A DNA stretch of 64,000 nt from Candidatus Ornithobacterium hominis (GTDB lineage Bacteria; Bacteroidota; Bacteroidia; Flavobacteriales; Weeksellaceae), in NCBI RefSeq assembly GCF_951229915.1, contig NZ_OX579588.1, positions 124,001 through 188,000 on the forward strand. The letters run 5' to 3'. This document shows, one piece after another, positions 32,388 through 40,966 of this stretch (positions within the stretch are counted from its first letter, which is position 1; every line of letters starts with the position of its first letter). The notes beneath the pieces were generated by a model. The model did no database searches. It worked only from the letters and a program-made list of their open reading frames with translations, and was not told where the DNA came from. A program made the position numbers and the translations under genes.

Positions 32388-34331
32388 ATGTATAAATGTT
32401 TTTTTTTAAGCCTTATATTTTTTCCATTTTTTGCATACGCTCAGATTAATGCTGAGAAAACTCAAAACGTATTGCGTGATTCTATACAAAGCGCAGAGCC
32501 TAAATCTGTTCCCGATTCACTGAAAACCTTTTCACCAAGCATACAAGATTACCAAAAATGGAACTCTCTGGAAGAGAAAAAGCCCATAGATACCACTTTG
32601 AGCATTCAAAATTTTTATCAACAAAACGTTTATCTACAAGACAATTTTTCATATCAATTGCCATCCAATTGGGGGAAGCCGCTTATCCCGCTTAGCATTG
32701 AGGTCAAAAGAAAAAGTAAATTTGTCCCTACAGGGAAATCATATTTTTATACACTAAATGAAGCCGTTAATTACTACGATGTGAAAACTCCCATTACACG
32801 CTTTATCTTTGAAAATGGCGTAAGAGAAGGGCAATTTCTCTCTACACTTTTTACTCATAATCCCAATCAGCAAATCAACTATGCCATTAACTTTAATTCG
32901 CTTAGGTCGCAGGGATTTTTTCAGAGAGAATTAGTGAGTATGAAAAACTTAACTGCAGCGGTGAATTATAAAACAAAAAATCAACGTTATCAGCTAGAAA
33001 CAAACTTTATTTCCCAAAGCAATAATAGTGATGAAAATGCTGGACTAGATAGTTTGAGTATAAAAGCCTACCAGGGTAACAATCCAGATTTTAGTGACTT
33101 AGAGCGTCTAACCCCAAATTTGAAAACCGCCAAATCAGAATTCCAATCCAATTCATTTTTTATCAATCATCATTTTGGCTTATTTCGTATCGGGAAAGAT
33201 TCCCTACAGCAATATCCATTTAGAATTTATCATCAGTTAAAGTTCAAAAAAGAAAGCTATAATTATGCAGAGAATTCAGATGAAGCTTACTATAAATTTG
33301 AAGAATTTGATGTGAAAAATAGAAAATCAGCAAAGAATTACAAAGAATTTTCTAATCAAGCTTTATTAGGCTTTTCCATATCAGATCGCTTAAAGCTTCA
33401 AGCAGGTTTGGTCTACAGCCTAGAGCAAAATTACCTTGACACTATATTTTCTAAGCCTTTACAAATTCCGCAGAAAATCAATGAAAATCGCTATGGGGTG
33501 GTAGCAAATGCAGCTTTTCTATGGAGAGATAACATTCAACTAAAGGGAAATGCTGAGTTTACCAATGGAGAAAATTTTGGATCACAGTTTTTCGTTCAGG
33601 GAAATTTGGTTGCTAGGTTTAGTGATTTGGTAAAGGTGGAAGGTGATGTGAAAATTGCTTCAGAAATGCCCTCATACAACTTGATATTTAATCAAAATTT
33701 TTATAAGCCTTATAATTTTTTTAATGCCGATTTTAAAAATGAAAATACACAAAATCTCAGGTTTAAGCTAAAATTACCACGCTTATCCTTACAAGCCTTT
33801 GGTGGGTTTTATAATGTGTTGAATTACACTTATTTGAATGAAAATCAGTTGCCTGAGCAGTCTGGTTCGGCTTTAAATTACTTTAAAGTAGGGGGAGAGT
33901 ATTTATTATCTTTTAAGAAATTTCATTTCTTATCGCGTGCACAATATCAGCAGGTGACTTCCAATGCCCATTTGCTGCCTTTGCCAAGTGTGGTGGCTAG
34001 GCTCACAAGTTATTATCAATCACCAGTTTTCAGCAGAAATGCAGAGCTACAGGCAGGGTTTAACGTCAAATGGCACACCTGGTACAAAGCTCGCTTATTT
34101 TCTCCGATTTTGAATGAATTTTATTTACAAAAATCTGGGGAAGAAATAGCATTAGGTAACTACCCGCAATTGGATGTTTTTGCCAACCTGAAGGTGAGAA
34201 GCATGCGTATCTACTTCCGTGCAGAAAATTTAACTTCTTTTATTTTGCCTGCACAAAATTTAATCATGCCCAATCAAGCCTTTAGAAATTTCAAACTTCA
34301 GATTGGTGTACACTGGGTTTTGTTCAATTAA
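32388..34331 (+). CDS. Putative outer membrane porin (Porin_10-like)
   Basis: 647 residues with a signal peptide (about 1-18, ending FAYAQ). The mature protein has a long N-terminal region, then alternating aromatic/hydrophilic strands typical of a beta-barrel and a C-terminal strand ending FKLQIGVHWVLFN. YDVKTPITRFIFENGVREGQFLSTLFTHNPNQQINYAINFNSLRSQG is the type of segment I recall from flavobacterial 'putative porin' proteins (PF14121). Substrate is unknown. The signal peptide and barrel coding sequences contain two exact motif copies. Its 3' end overlaps the convergent GH3 gene by 4 bp. Confidence 0.72.
   Translation: MYKCFFLSLIFFPFFAYAQINAEKTQNVLRDSIQSAEPKSVPDSLKTFSPSIQDYQKWNSLEEKKPIDTTLSIQNFYQQNVYLQDNFSYQLPSNWGKPLIPLSIEVKRKSKFVPTGKSYFYTLNEAVNYYDVKTPITRFIFENGVREGQFLSTLFTHNPNQQINYAINFNSLRSQGFFQRELVSMKNLTAAVNYKTKNQRYQLETNFISQSNNSDENAGLDSLSIKAYQGNNPDFSDLERLTPNLKTAKSEFQSNSFFINHHFGLFRIGKDSLQQYPFRIYHQLKFKKESYNYAENSDEAYYKFEEFDVKNRKSAKNYKEFSNQALLGFSISDRLKLQAGLVYSLEQNYLDTIFSKPLQIPQKINENRYGVVANAAFLWRDNIQLKGNAEFTNGENFGSQFFVQGNLVARFSDLVKVEGDVKIASEMPSYNLIFNQNFYKPYNFFNADFKNENTQNLRFKLKLPRLSLQAFGGFYNVLNYTYLNENQLPEQSGSALNYFKVGGEYLLSFKKFHFLSRAQYQQVTSNAHLLPLPSVVARLTSYYQSPVFSRNAELQAGFNVKWHTWYKARLFSPILNEFYLQKSGEEIALGNYPQLDVFANLKVRSMRIYFRAENLTSFILPAQNLIMPNQAFRNFKLQIGVHWVLFN
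32399..32422. repeat. Dispersed TAAGSCTTA motif (exact core 32407-32415), inside porin signal peptide
   Basis: C-centre on plus: T9 AAGCCTTA TATTTTTT. Encodes FFLSLIFF in the signal peptide. Confidence 0.75.
33695..33721. repeat. Dispersed TAAGSCTTA motif (exact core 33704-33712), inside porin gene
   Basis: C-centre on plus with TTTTTA before and TAATTTTTTT after; encodes NFYKPYNFF. Confidence 0.7.
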
Positions 34332-35848
34332 GAGCTCGTTTTAGTTTCATTTAATCTTAGCAAAGGCTCAATAAACTGTCGGTCGTTGCACAGGCGAGGC
34401 ACTTTGTTTTGCCCACCGAGTTTGCCACGTTCTTTCATCCAGTCGTAGAATAAATTCTCCCGTGCGATATGAATGTTTGGCGCATTCAGCGTCATATTAT
34501 TATAGCGTTTAGCTTCATAGTCAGAATTGATTTCTTTCAGCCGATCGTCAAAAATATTTTTAAAGGCTTTAAAATTTACGGGTAATTTCTCAAATTCAAT
34601 GATGTATTCGTGTGCCCCTTTTTCTTTGTCTTTCATAAAAATAGGCGCACCAGTAAATTCATTGATTTTGGCTTCAGTGGCCTCTGCCGCTACTTTTAGT
34701 GCATCTTCTACATTTTCTATGATGACTTCTTCGCCAAAGGCATTGATGTAATGTTTAGTCCTGCCCGAGACGACAATACGGTAAGGATTAACACTCACAA
34801 ACTTCACGGTATCTCCAATCATATAGCGCCATAAGCCACCATTGGAAGAAATAACGATAGCATAGTTTTTACCCACTTCTACATCGCTAAGCGGAACAGC
34901 TTTGCGTTCTTGCAACGCTGAACCTTCCATCGGGATAAATTCATAGAAAATACCAACATTGAGCAATAGGAGTAAATCTTTAGAATCTTTTTGATCTTGA
35001 AAAGCAAAAAAGCCTTCACTCGCATTATAAATTTCATAATGCCTCAACTCTTTTCTGCATAAATCTGCATAATTCGTTTGGTAAGGTTTAAAACTAATCC
35101 CCCCGTGGAAAAAGACTTCCACATCAGGCCAAATGTCGTCTAATTTTTCTTTTCCTGTGATTTCTAAACAGCGGTTAAGCAATACGAGCATCCAACTTGG
35201 CACGCCCGTCAAGCTACCCACGCTCTCGTTGATGACTACATTGGCAATGGCATCTAACTTCACATCCCAATCGCTCATGAGTGAAATCTCACGATTGGGG
35301 GTATTCATAAAATCAGTCCAAAAAGGCAAATTATCAATCATGATGGCCGAGAGGTCACCATACTTGGTTTTATATTCTTGGTACAATTCAGCACTTCCTC
35401 CAATTCTTAAATTTTTTCTTTTGAAAATTACCGTATCGGGGTGATTTCTTAGGTAATTAGCAAAAAGCATTTTACCGCAAGTGAAGTGATTACTCTCCAA
35501 AGATTGCTTGGTGATGGGGATGAATTTACTTTTAGCATTAGTAGTGCCAGAGGACTTTGCAAAAAAATGACAAATTCCTGGCCATAGAATGTTCTCCTTT
35601 CCTTTTCTTGCACGTTCTATTTCTGGTTGAATTTCTTCATAGGTAACGATAGGTACTTTCTCTTGAAACGTTTGATAATTTTTTATTTCATTAAAATGGT
35701 GTGCAAGACCATATTCCGTTTTTTTCCCGTTTTCGATGAGAAGGGAAAACTCCTTTTCTTGGGCCGAATGAGGGGCATTAATGATTTCCTCCATTTGGTC
35801 ATAATAAGCCTGGGTAACGAACGATGCAACTTTATTGATGATACTCAC
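34328..35848 (-). CDS. GH3 auxin-responsive promoter family protein (acyl-adenylate enzyme)
   Basis: 506 residues. The N-terminal half has the adenylate-forming (ANL-type) motif FFAKSSGTTNAKSKFIPIT (95-113), then GGSAELYQEYKTKYGDLSAIM. The centre carries YNASEGFFAFQD and GLWRYMIGDTVKFVSVNPYRI, with HYINAFGEEVIIENVEDAL further on. These are hallmarks of the GH3 superfamily, whose plant members conjugate amino acids to auxin or jasmonate. Bacterial members are widespread in Bacteroidota but poorly characterised, and the substrate here is unknown. It is divergent from the DUF2797 gene. Confidence 0.88.
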   Translation of the reverse strand: MSIINKVASFVTQAYYDQMEEIINAPHSAQEKEFSLLIENGKKTEYGLAHHFNEIKNYQTFQEKVPIVTYEEIQPEIERARKGKENILWPGICHFFAKSSGTTNAKSKFIPITKQSLESNHFTCGKMLFANYLRNHPDTVIFKRKNLRIGGSAELYQEYKTKYGDLSAIMIDNLPFWTDFMNTPNREISLMSDWDVKLDAIANVVINESVGSLTGVPSWMLVLLNRCLEITGKEKLDDIWPDVEVFFHGGISFKPYQTNYADLCRKELRHYEIYNASEGFFAFQDQKDSKDLLLLLNVGIFYEFIPMEGSALQERKAVPLSDVEVGKNYAIVISSNGGLWRYMIGDTVKFVSVNPYRIVVSGRTKHYINAFGEEVIIENVEDALKVAAEATEAKINEFTGAPIFMKDKEKGAHEYIIEFEKLPVNFKAFKNIFDDRLKEINSDYEAKRYNNMTLNAPNIHIARENLFYDWMKERGKLGGQNKVPRLCNDRQFIEPLLRLNETKTSS

Positions 35849-35858
35849 GAATTTTAAG

Positions 35859-35889
35859 TTTAATTTACCTACAAATTAAGTTAACTTTG
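35859..35889 (+). promoter_or_regulatory. Promoter of the DUF2797 gene (TTTA-N19-TAACTTTG)
   Basis: TTTA at 35859-35862 and TAACTTTG at 35882-35889 are 19 nt apart, close to the Bacteroidota consensus. The start site is expected about 25-30 nt before the ATG at 35923. Confidence 0.6.
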
Positions 35890-35922
35890 TAATGGCTGAA
35901 CAAATTACAAAAAAAGAACTAA

Positions 35923-36714
35923 ATGCAATATACCGGGCCCTTAAAAAAAATGTTGACGGAGCTTAAATTCCCAATTCAATACTATCTTAGTTTAAAAGAT
36001 GACTTCTTACACATCAATCAACTCATCGGGCAAGAGATGGAAATATGCTATATAGCAAATGAGTGCAAATCTTGTCGTTTAGACAAGCCAATTTTCAGAA
36101 TGGGATTTTGTAAAAACTGTTTTTTTACTGCTCCTGAAGCGAATCCTAATATTATAAAGCCAGAACTTTCTCAAGCTCATTTGGGAATAGAAACTCGTGA
36201 TTTGGCCTGGGAAAAAGAATTTGAATTGCAACCGCATATTGTATATTTAGCAGAAAGTGGCAGTATCAAAGTCGGTGTGACGCGCGAGAAGCAAATTCCC
36301 TTCCGGTGGATTGACCAAGGAGCAGACCAAGCGATTGTCTTAGCAAAAACAGAAAATCGATATGAAGCAGGTATGATAGAAGTGGCGCTAAAAGAATATT
36401 ATGCCGATAAAACTAATTGGCGACAGATGCTCACGGCAAAAGCAGACCAGTTTGATCTAATAGAAGAAAAAATAAAAGCAAAAAACTTTATCCCTACTGA
36501 TTTTCAGAAATTTTATGTAGAAGAAGGAGAGGTTTATGATTTTGAATTTCCAGTAAAAACTTATTTGCCAAAAGTAAAGTCAGTCAAGTTAAGTTTGAAT
36601 AAACCCTTCTGTGGGAAATTAATGGGAATCAAAGGGCAATACCTGATTTTTGAAAATCAAGAAGTCATCAATGTGCGAGGGAATGAGGGGAAAGTGGTTA
36701 CTATCAAGATTTAA
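35923..36714 (+). CDS. DUF2797-family protein with Cys4 zinc finger and GIY-YIG-like segment
   Basis: 263 residues. The N-terminus MQYTGPLKKMLTEL is family-like. A Cys4 site follows (about 47-65: ECKSCRLDKP and GFCKNCFF). Then HIVYLAESGSIKVGVTR ... RWIDQGADQAI ... NRYEAGMIEVALKEY resembles the Tyr/Gly/Arg/Glu pattern of GIY-YIG nucleases of the T5orf172 type; this is my reading, not an established assignment. The C-terminal third (VYDFEFPVKTY ... FCGKLMGIKGQYLIFEN) looks like a small beta domain. Function is unknown. An out-of-frame ATG at 35892 is not used (see rejected items). Confidence 0.82.
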   Translation: MQYTGPLKKMLTELKFPIQYYLSLKDDFLHINQLIGQEMEICYIANECKSCRLDKPIFRMGFCKNCFFTAPEANPNIIKPELSQAHLGIETRDLAWEKEFELQPHIVYLAESGSIKVGVTREKQIPFRWIDQGADQAIVLAKTENRYEAGMIEVALKEYYADKTNWRQMLTAKADQFDLIEEKIKAKNFIPTDFQKFYVEEGEVYDFEFPVKTYLPKVKSVKLSLNKPFCGKLMGIKGQYLIFENQEVINVRGNEGKVVTIKI

Positions 36715-36720
36715 AAAAAA

Positions 36721-36736
36721 TTAAGGCTTAAAAAAA
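36721..36736. repeat. Dispersed TAAGSCTTA motif (exact core 36722-36730)
   Basis: G-centre on plus, A6-7 after. Left partner of an inverted pair flanking a bidirectional terminator. Confidence 0.75.
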
Positions 36737-36777
36737 TCTTTAAAAATGATTTAAACAAACCATCTTTAAAGATTTTT
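36732..36777. terminator. Bidirectional hairpin between convergent genes
   Basis: Perfect 13-bp arms AAAAATCTTTAAA (36732-36744) and TTTAAAGATTTTT (36765-36777) around a 20-nt loop, between the stops of the DUF2797 gene and ppiD. Flanked on both sides by motif copies in opposite orientation. Confidence 0.75.
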
Positions 36778-36780
36778 AAA

Positions 36781-36804
36781 AATTTTCTAAGCCTTAAAAA
36801 ATTT
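36781..36804. repeat. Dispersed TAAGSCTTA motif (exact core 36788-36796)
   Basis: C-centre on plus: TTTTC before, A6 TTT after. Right partner of the inverted pair; touches the ppiD stop. Confidence 0.75.
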
Positions 36805-38989
36805 AATTCGCTAATTTCTCAGCTCTTTTATCCTTCAAATCAGAAGCATCGATAAATGAAGGAATCAATTGCTGATGAACCAATGTTGAGTTTTGAGCTT
36901 GGATTGAATTTCTTTCCATTTCTTCGTTCATAATTTTTTCAGGCGGAGCGGTCTTATTAGAGGGTTGGATGAAGAAAACCCCATTATTCCCCTTGATGGC
37001 AGAGGAAACTTTACCTTTTGGCAAGCCAAAAGCCGCAGCCGCTACATTTTGCTCTACCCCGATACCTGGTAAATTTCCGTTGAAATAATTCAACCCATTG
37101 GCGGTTTCTACCTTTGTATTTAGAGTCTTAGCAATACTATTTAAATCTTTAGGACTACCCACTTTCTCTTGTATAGATTTTGTAACCTTTTCATGTAAAA
37201 TAAAGGGCTCTACAATCTCTTTGTAAGCAGTAATGTTGTATTCATCTCCACTAAATTTATCGTTGAGGTAAGCCACAATTTGTCCGCCATCGTTGGTTTC
37301 AAATCGTTGTATACTACCAGGTTTGGTGTCTTTGTTGAACGCCCAACTGAGGATGTCAGATTCTTTTTTAGTATTTTCTATACCTGGGAGTTGAGGTTGA
37401 AAGCGTGATAATCCATATTCGGTAGAAACCTCTGCTCCTGCACTTCTTGCGCTATTGACGAAATCATTGGCAGATTTGCCTTGAGACTCAACAGCAACTT
37501 TGCTTGATTGGTTGAAGATATTCTGCTGAGTTTCTTCGCTTGGCATTAGTTGTTTTTGAATTCTAGCCAATTGATAACCAGTTTTTTGCTTCACATCATC
37601 AATTCGGATGATATGATACCCAAATTCAGAAGGAACTAAATCAATACTTCCTTTAGGATTATTGGTAATATAATTTAAATAAGCTGGAGAGAAATTCTGT
37701 TGAAATCTGCTGACCCAGCCAACGCTACCGTTATCTTTTGCAGCAACTTGATCATCTGATACGCTAGAAGCTAATTCATTGAATTTAGCTGGATTTTCCT
37801 TTACTACGCTCAATAGGCTATCAGCTTTAGCTTTTGCTTGCTCGTTAGTCAAAGAGCTATTTCCTCCTTGGCTTCCTTGGAAACCAATGAGAATATGACT
37901 TGACTTTACTGAGTCAGTAACTGGTTTCACATCAGAGATTTTGATCAATTGGGATAAATTTTCTACCTGAATAGGGCCGACTACTTTACCTTTTTCTAAA
38001 TTTGACAGTAAAGCAGACTTTATAGCCTCGTTGGGTATATTTTCTAGCTGAGTTTTGGTGTAGTAGTTAGGGTCAAATGGAGCTTCAGAATAACGTGAAA
38101 CATAAGCTGAGTCGTTGATAGAAGCTGTAAATGATGGGATACTATCTGTAATGCCAGTTTCTTCATCTTTGATGACTTGTGAGCTTAGAAAAGCATTGAT
38201 GCTTGAGTTGAATTTTTGGCGATCTGCATCACTTGCTTGTGCAGGGAAATAAGCATAAGATAAGTTGACTGAAGGTTCTTTTTTGAATTGTTTTTTATAC
38301 TTCTTCAGATATGATTTGACTTCATCATCAGAAACGGTGATGCCATTGGCTTTCGCATAATCGGTATAGTCAACAAAAACATAATTAATGTCTGATTGTA
38401 CTGATTTCAAATCACTATTGAATTTAACTTCAGAATTGGTTGGTAAAATTCCACCAGCAACTAATGAAATAAATTCTGAACGCAGAGCATTAAACTGAGG
38501 GTTGAAGTTTTGCCATTGCTCAAAAAAGTAATTAGCCTGGGGATTTCCTCCCTGTGCAGCTGCTTGTAATTGAGCTAAAAACTGCTTAGCAAGACCGATG
38601 TTTACTTGATTATTTTGATTGACCAAATCAGGATTGACAGAAGAAAAAAATCTCCCCGCCATCTGATAATATTGATTGTCGGTAAAGTTTAATCCTAATT
38701 CCTTTGTTTCACTACTAATGATTCTCTCCTGTAGCAGCTGATTCCAAGCTTGTTGAGAAACTAAGTTTTGACTTGCTCCTTCCAGCCTTGGATCTTTGGC
38801 CAATCGATTATAAGCTAAATTGTAATCCTGAATATTGATAGGTTTACCATTTATAGAACCTAATTCATTGGGGTTCCCAAAAACATTTCCTTGTGAGAAG
38901 GCATCCCCCACTAAAAAAGCAAATAAGGGTAAACCGATTCCTAAAATTAATAGCCAAGGGTTTTTTCTAATTTTTCCTAAAAGCGCCAT
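36803..38989 (-). CDS. ppiD: Peptidyl-prolyl isomerase/foldase, PpiD-SurA type
   Basis: 728 residues. The N-terminus has one membrane anchor (about 12-31, PWLLILGIGLPLFAFLVGDAF), then a SurA_N-type chaperone domain starting GSINGKPINIQDYNLAYNRL. A parvulin domain lies at about 355-465 (VKSSHILIGFQG ... VSDDQVAAKDNGSVGWVSR ... FGYHIIRIDDVK), and a second degenerate one may follow. PpiD-like proteins chaperone proteins leaving the Sec channel. The gene ends a minus-strand envelope operon with lptC and a CorC-like protein. Confidence 0.9.
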   Translation of the reverse strand: MALLGKIRKNPWLLILGIGLPLFAFLVGDAFSQGNVFGNPNELGSINGKPINIQDYNLAYNRLAKDPRLEGASQNLVSQQAWNQLLQERIISSETKELGLNFTDNQYYQMAGRFFSSVNPDLVNQNNQVNIGLAKQFLAQLQAAAQGGNPQANYFFEQWQNFNPQFNALRSEFISLVAGGILPTNSEVKFNSDLKSVQSDINYVFVDYTDYAKANGITVSDDEVKSYLKKYKKQFKKEPSVNLSYAYFPAQASDADRQKFNSSINAFLSSQVIKDEETGITDSIPSFTASINDSAYVSRYSEAPFDPNYYTKTQLENIPNEAIKSALLSNLEKGKVVGPIQVENLSQLIKISDVKPVTDSVKSSHILIGFQGSQGGNSSLTNEQAKAKADSLLSVVKENPAKFNELASSVSDDQVAAKDNGSVGWVSRFQQNFSPAYLNYITNNPKGSIDLVPSEFGYHIIRIDDVKQKTGYQLARIQKQLMPSEETQQNIFNQSSKVAVESQGKSANDFVNSARSAGAEVSTEYGLSRFQPQLPGIENTKKESDILSWAFNKDTKPGSIQRFETNDGGQIVAYLNDKFSGDEYNITAYKEIVEPFILHEKVTKSIQEKVGSPKDLNSIAKTLNTKVETANGLNYFNGNLPGIGVEQNVAAAAFGLPKGKVSSAIKGNNGVFFIQPSNKTAPPEKIMNEEMERNSIQAQNSTLVHQQLIPSFIDASDLKDKRAEKLAN

Positions 38990-39061
38990 GCGTTAAATTT
39001 TCTTTACAATCTGCAAAATTACAATTATTCTGTAAAAATACTGAATGTTATATAAAAAAAA

Positions 39062-40309
39062 TCAATCGTCTAAACGGATGATTTTGATTTCTTCTATCTT
39101 TGTTTCAGAGACTTTTTCAGCTCTAAATAGGTAATCCCCCACTTTAAATTCTTCTCCTGTCTCTGGAATTTCTTCTAAAATAGAGACCGCCAAACCTCCC
39201 AAAGTTTCATAAGCTTCATCCTCTGGTAAATCTAAACCATACTGCTCATTGATATAGTCAATTTCTAAACGAGCAGAGAACAGAAACTCATTTTCGCTGA
39301 TTTCTTTTTCTGTTAGTTTGTTTTGGTCATGCTCATCTTCAATTTCACCAAAGAGTTCTTCCACGACATCTTCTACGGTTAGCATTCCTGCCGTTCCGCC
39401 ATATTCATCATTCACGATGGCAACAGACTTTCTACTTTTGATGAGTTTATTCATAACTTCTTTGGCGATTTCTGTTTCATTCACAAACTCTACGGGGAGA
39501 AGAGCACTGCGAGTTGTGCGAGGTTTCTTGAATAAATCAAAAGAGTGAATATAGCCGATGACATTATCGATATTATTTTGGTAAATAATGATTTTGCTAT
39601 AGCCAGTTTCGATGAATTTTAGCCTTATGTGGTCTATATCTTCATCTATTGCCATGGCAACAATTTCTTTGCGTGGGATCATACATTCTCGCACCTTTAT
39701 ATCAGCAAATTCTAAAGCGTTATGAAAAATTTGAACTTGGGAATCAATGATTTCTTCATCAGAATCGGTTAACTGTTCAGAAATAAAAAAGCGTAACTCA
39801 TCTTTTACAAAGATTTCATCTTCTTGTTGTTCTTTGCCTATCATTTTTAGGAATAAATTCGTTATCCACATAATAGATGCAGTGATAGGGGCAAACAGCC
39901 AATAGAGAAAAAACACTGGAATCGCAAAGGTTTTGAATAAATTATTGGGAAATAAACTGAAAATAACTTTGGGTAAATATTCTGCAAAAACTAGAATAAT
40001 AAGTGTTGAAATAACGGTTTGAATTAAAATTTTCAGAATTTCAGAGGAAATTTCGGGAAGTAGAGAAATGATGAAAGAACCAGTGAAAATTCCATAGATG
40101 ACAATAGCGATATTATTCCCTACCAACATAGTAGCGATAAACTTTTCTGGTCTCTCTGCTAAAAAAGTGATGACTTTTGCCACTAAAGTTTCCTTTTTTT
40201 TCTCTATTTCCATTTCCATTCGGTTGCTGGAAATTAAAGCGATTTCCATGCCCGAGAAAAAAGCTGAGGCAATCAATGAAAAAATAATGATAGCGATTGT
40301 AAAGCCCAT
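39062..40309 (-). CDS. CNNM/CorC-type membrane protein with CBS domains (hemolysin C family)
   Basis: 415 residues. DUF21/CNNM membrane domain (about 1-175, SAFFSGMEIALISSNRME at the N-terminus), two CBS domains (about 195-320; VRECMIPRKEIVAM and VNDEYGGTAGMLTVEDVVEELFGEIEDEHD) and a C-terminal CorC_HlyC domain (about 335-415). Relatives export Mg2+ or Co2+. In flavobacteria this family also includes the gliding protein GldE, but nothing here identifies it as such. Its ATG overlaps the lptC stop (TAATG). Confidence 0.9.
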   Translation of the reverse strand: MGFTIAIIIFSLIASAFFSGMEIALISSNRMEMEIEKKKETLVAKVITFLAERPEKFIATMLVGNNIAIVIYGIFTGSFIISLLPEISSEILKILIQTVISTLIILVFAEYLPKVIFSLFPNNLFKTFAIPVFFLYWLFAPITASIMWITNLFLKMIGKEQQEDEIFVKDELRFFISEQLTDSDEEIIDSQVQIFHNALEFADIKVRECMIPRKEIVAMAIDEDIDHIRLKFIETGYSKIIIYQNNIDNVIGYIHSFDLFKKPRTTRSALLPVEFVNETEIAKEVMNKLIKSRKSVAIVNDEYGGTAGMLTVEDVVEELFGEIEDEHDQNKLTEKEISENEFLFSARLEIDYINEQYGLDLPEDEAYETLGGLAVSILEEIPETGEEFKVGDYLFRAEKVSETKIEEIKIIRLDD

Positions 40310-40944
40310 TAATCCTTTTTTTTATTTAAATCTAGGAAGGTTACAGAATCTTTCAAAATAGAATCAGATTGAGCCAAAGCAGGTTTTTGTCTTTCAAAAG
40401 CAATAACTCCACTATTATTTTTGAGGGTAAATTCTTTGAAATCTTCACTTGCCTCTATTCCATTTTCAGAAACATTTACTGTCCCGTCCATCCTTTTGAT
40501 GGTTACAGATTTATCGGTAAATATACGTCTATTTTTATTGTCCCAATAGATTTGTTCCGTTTTTAGTGTATCACCATCGTTATTTATCATGACAACGTTT
40601 CCTCTTCCCTCATACATTTTTTTCTTGTCTTGCAATTTAGCCCAATTTGCCCTTAAAAAATTAGACTCGTTCTCATCTCGATTCCAAAATAAAACTTCTA
40701 CACCTCTGCGCATTAAGGTGTAAGGGGAATCAATTAGCGTGAAATTTTCTATCAGAGGCGCATTGAGTTTCATTCTAATCAAGCCACTGTCTTTGTAGAT
40801 AACTTCAGCATTAAAAATAGTTTGGTCGGAGAAATTTTTGTTTAGAGGCCCTTTTTCCTCCGTTTTTTTAATTTCACAACTATAAAGAATTAAAGCAGCC
40901 AAAATAAATAAGGCTGCTTTAAAATAAATTTTTAGAAACATCAA
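40309..40944 (-). CDS. lptC: LPS export ABC transporter periplasmic protein LptC
   Basis: 211 residues with an N-terminal hydrophobic segment that contains a lipobox-like site (LILYSC, Cys23). The mature part has LptC/OstA-type repeats: FNAEVIYKDSGLIRMKLNAPLIENF, VLFWNRDENESNFLRANWAKLQDKKKMYEGRGNVVMIN and GDTLKTEQIYWDNKNRRIFTDKSVTIKR. LptC links the LptBFG transporter to the periplasmic bridge for LPS. A lipidated LptC would be unlike the membrane-anchored E. coli protein. Co-transcribed with the CorC-like gene. Confidence 0.85.
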   Translation of the reverse strand: MMFLKIYFKAALFILAALILYSCEIKKTEEKGPLNKNFSDQTIFNAEVIYKDSGLIRMKLNAPLIENFTLIDSPYTLMRRGVEVLFWNRDENESNFLRANWAKLQDKKKMYEGRGNVVMINNDGDTLKTEQIYWDNKNRRIFTDKSVTIKRMDGTVNVSENGIEASEDFKEFTLKNNSGVIAFERQKPALAQSDSILKDSVTFLDLNKKKD

Positions 40945-40966
40945 GAAAAAATCTATTTAATCATTA

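Noticed and set aside
35892..35966. A 24-codon out-of-frame ORF (MAEQITKKELNA...) overlapping the start of the DUF2797 gene, a possible upstream ORF
   Set aside because: Its ATG lies only 2 nt after the -7 element, so it would probably be upstream of or at the transcription start, and the family N-terminus fits the ATG at 35923.
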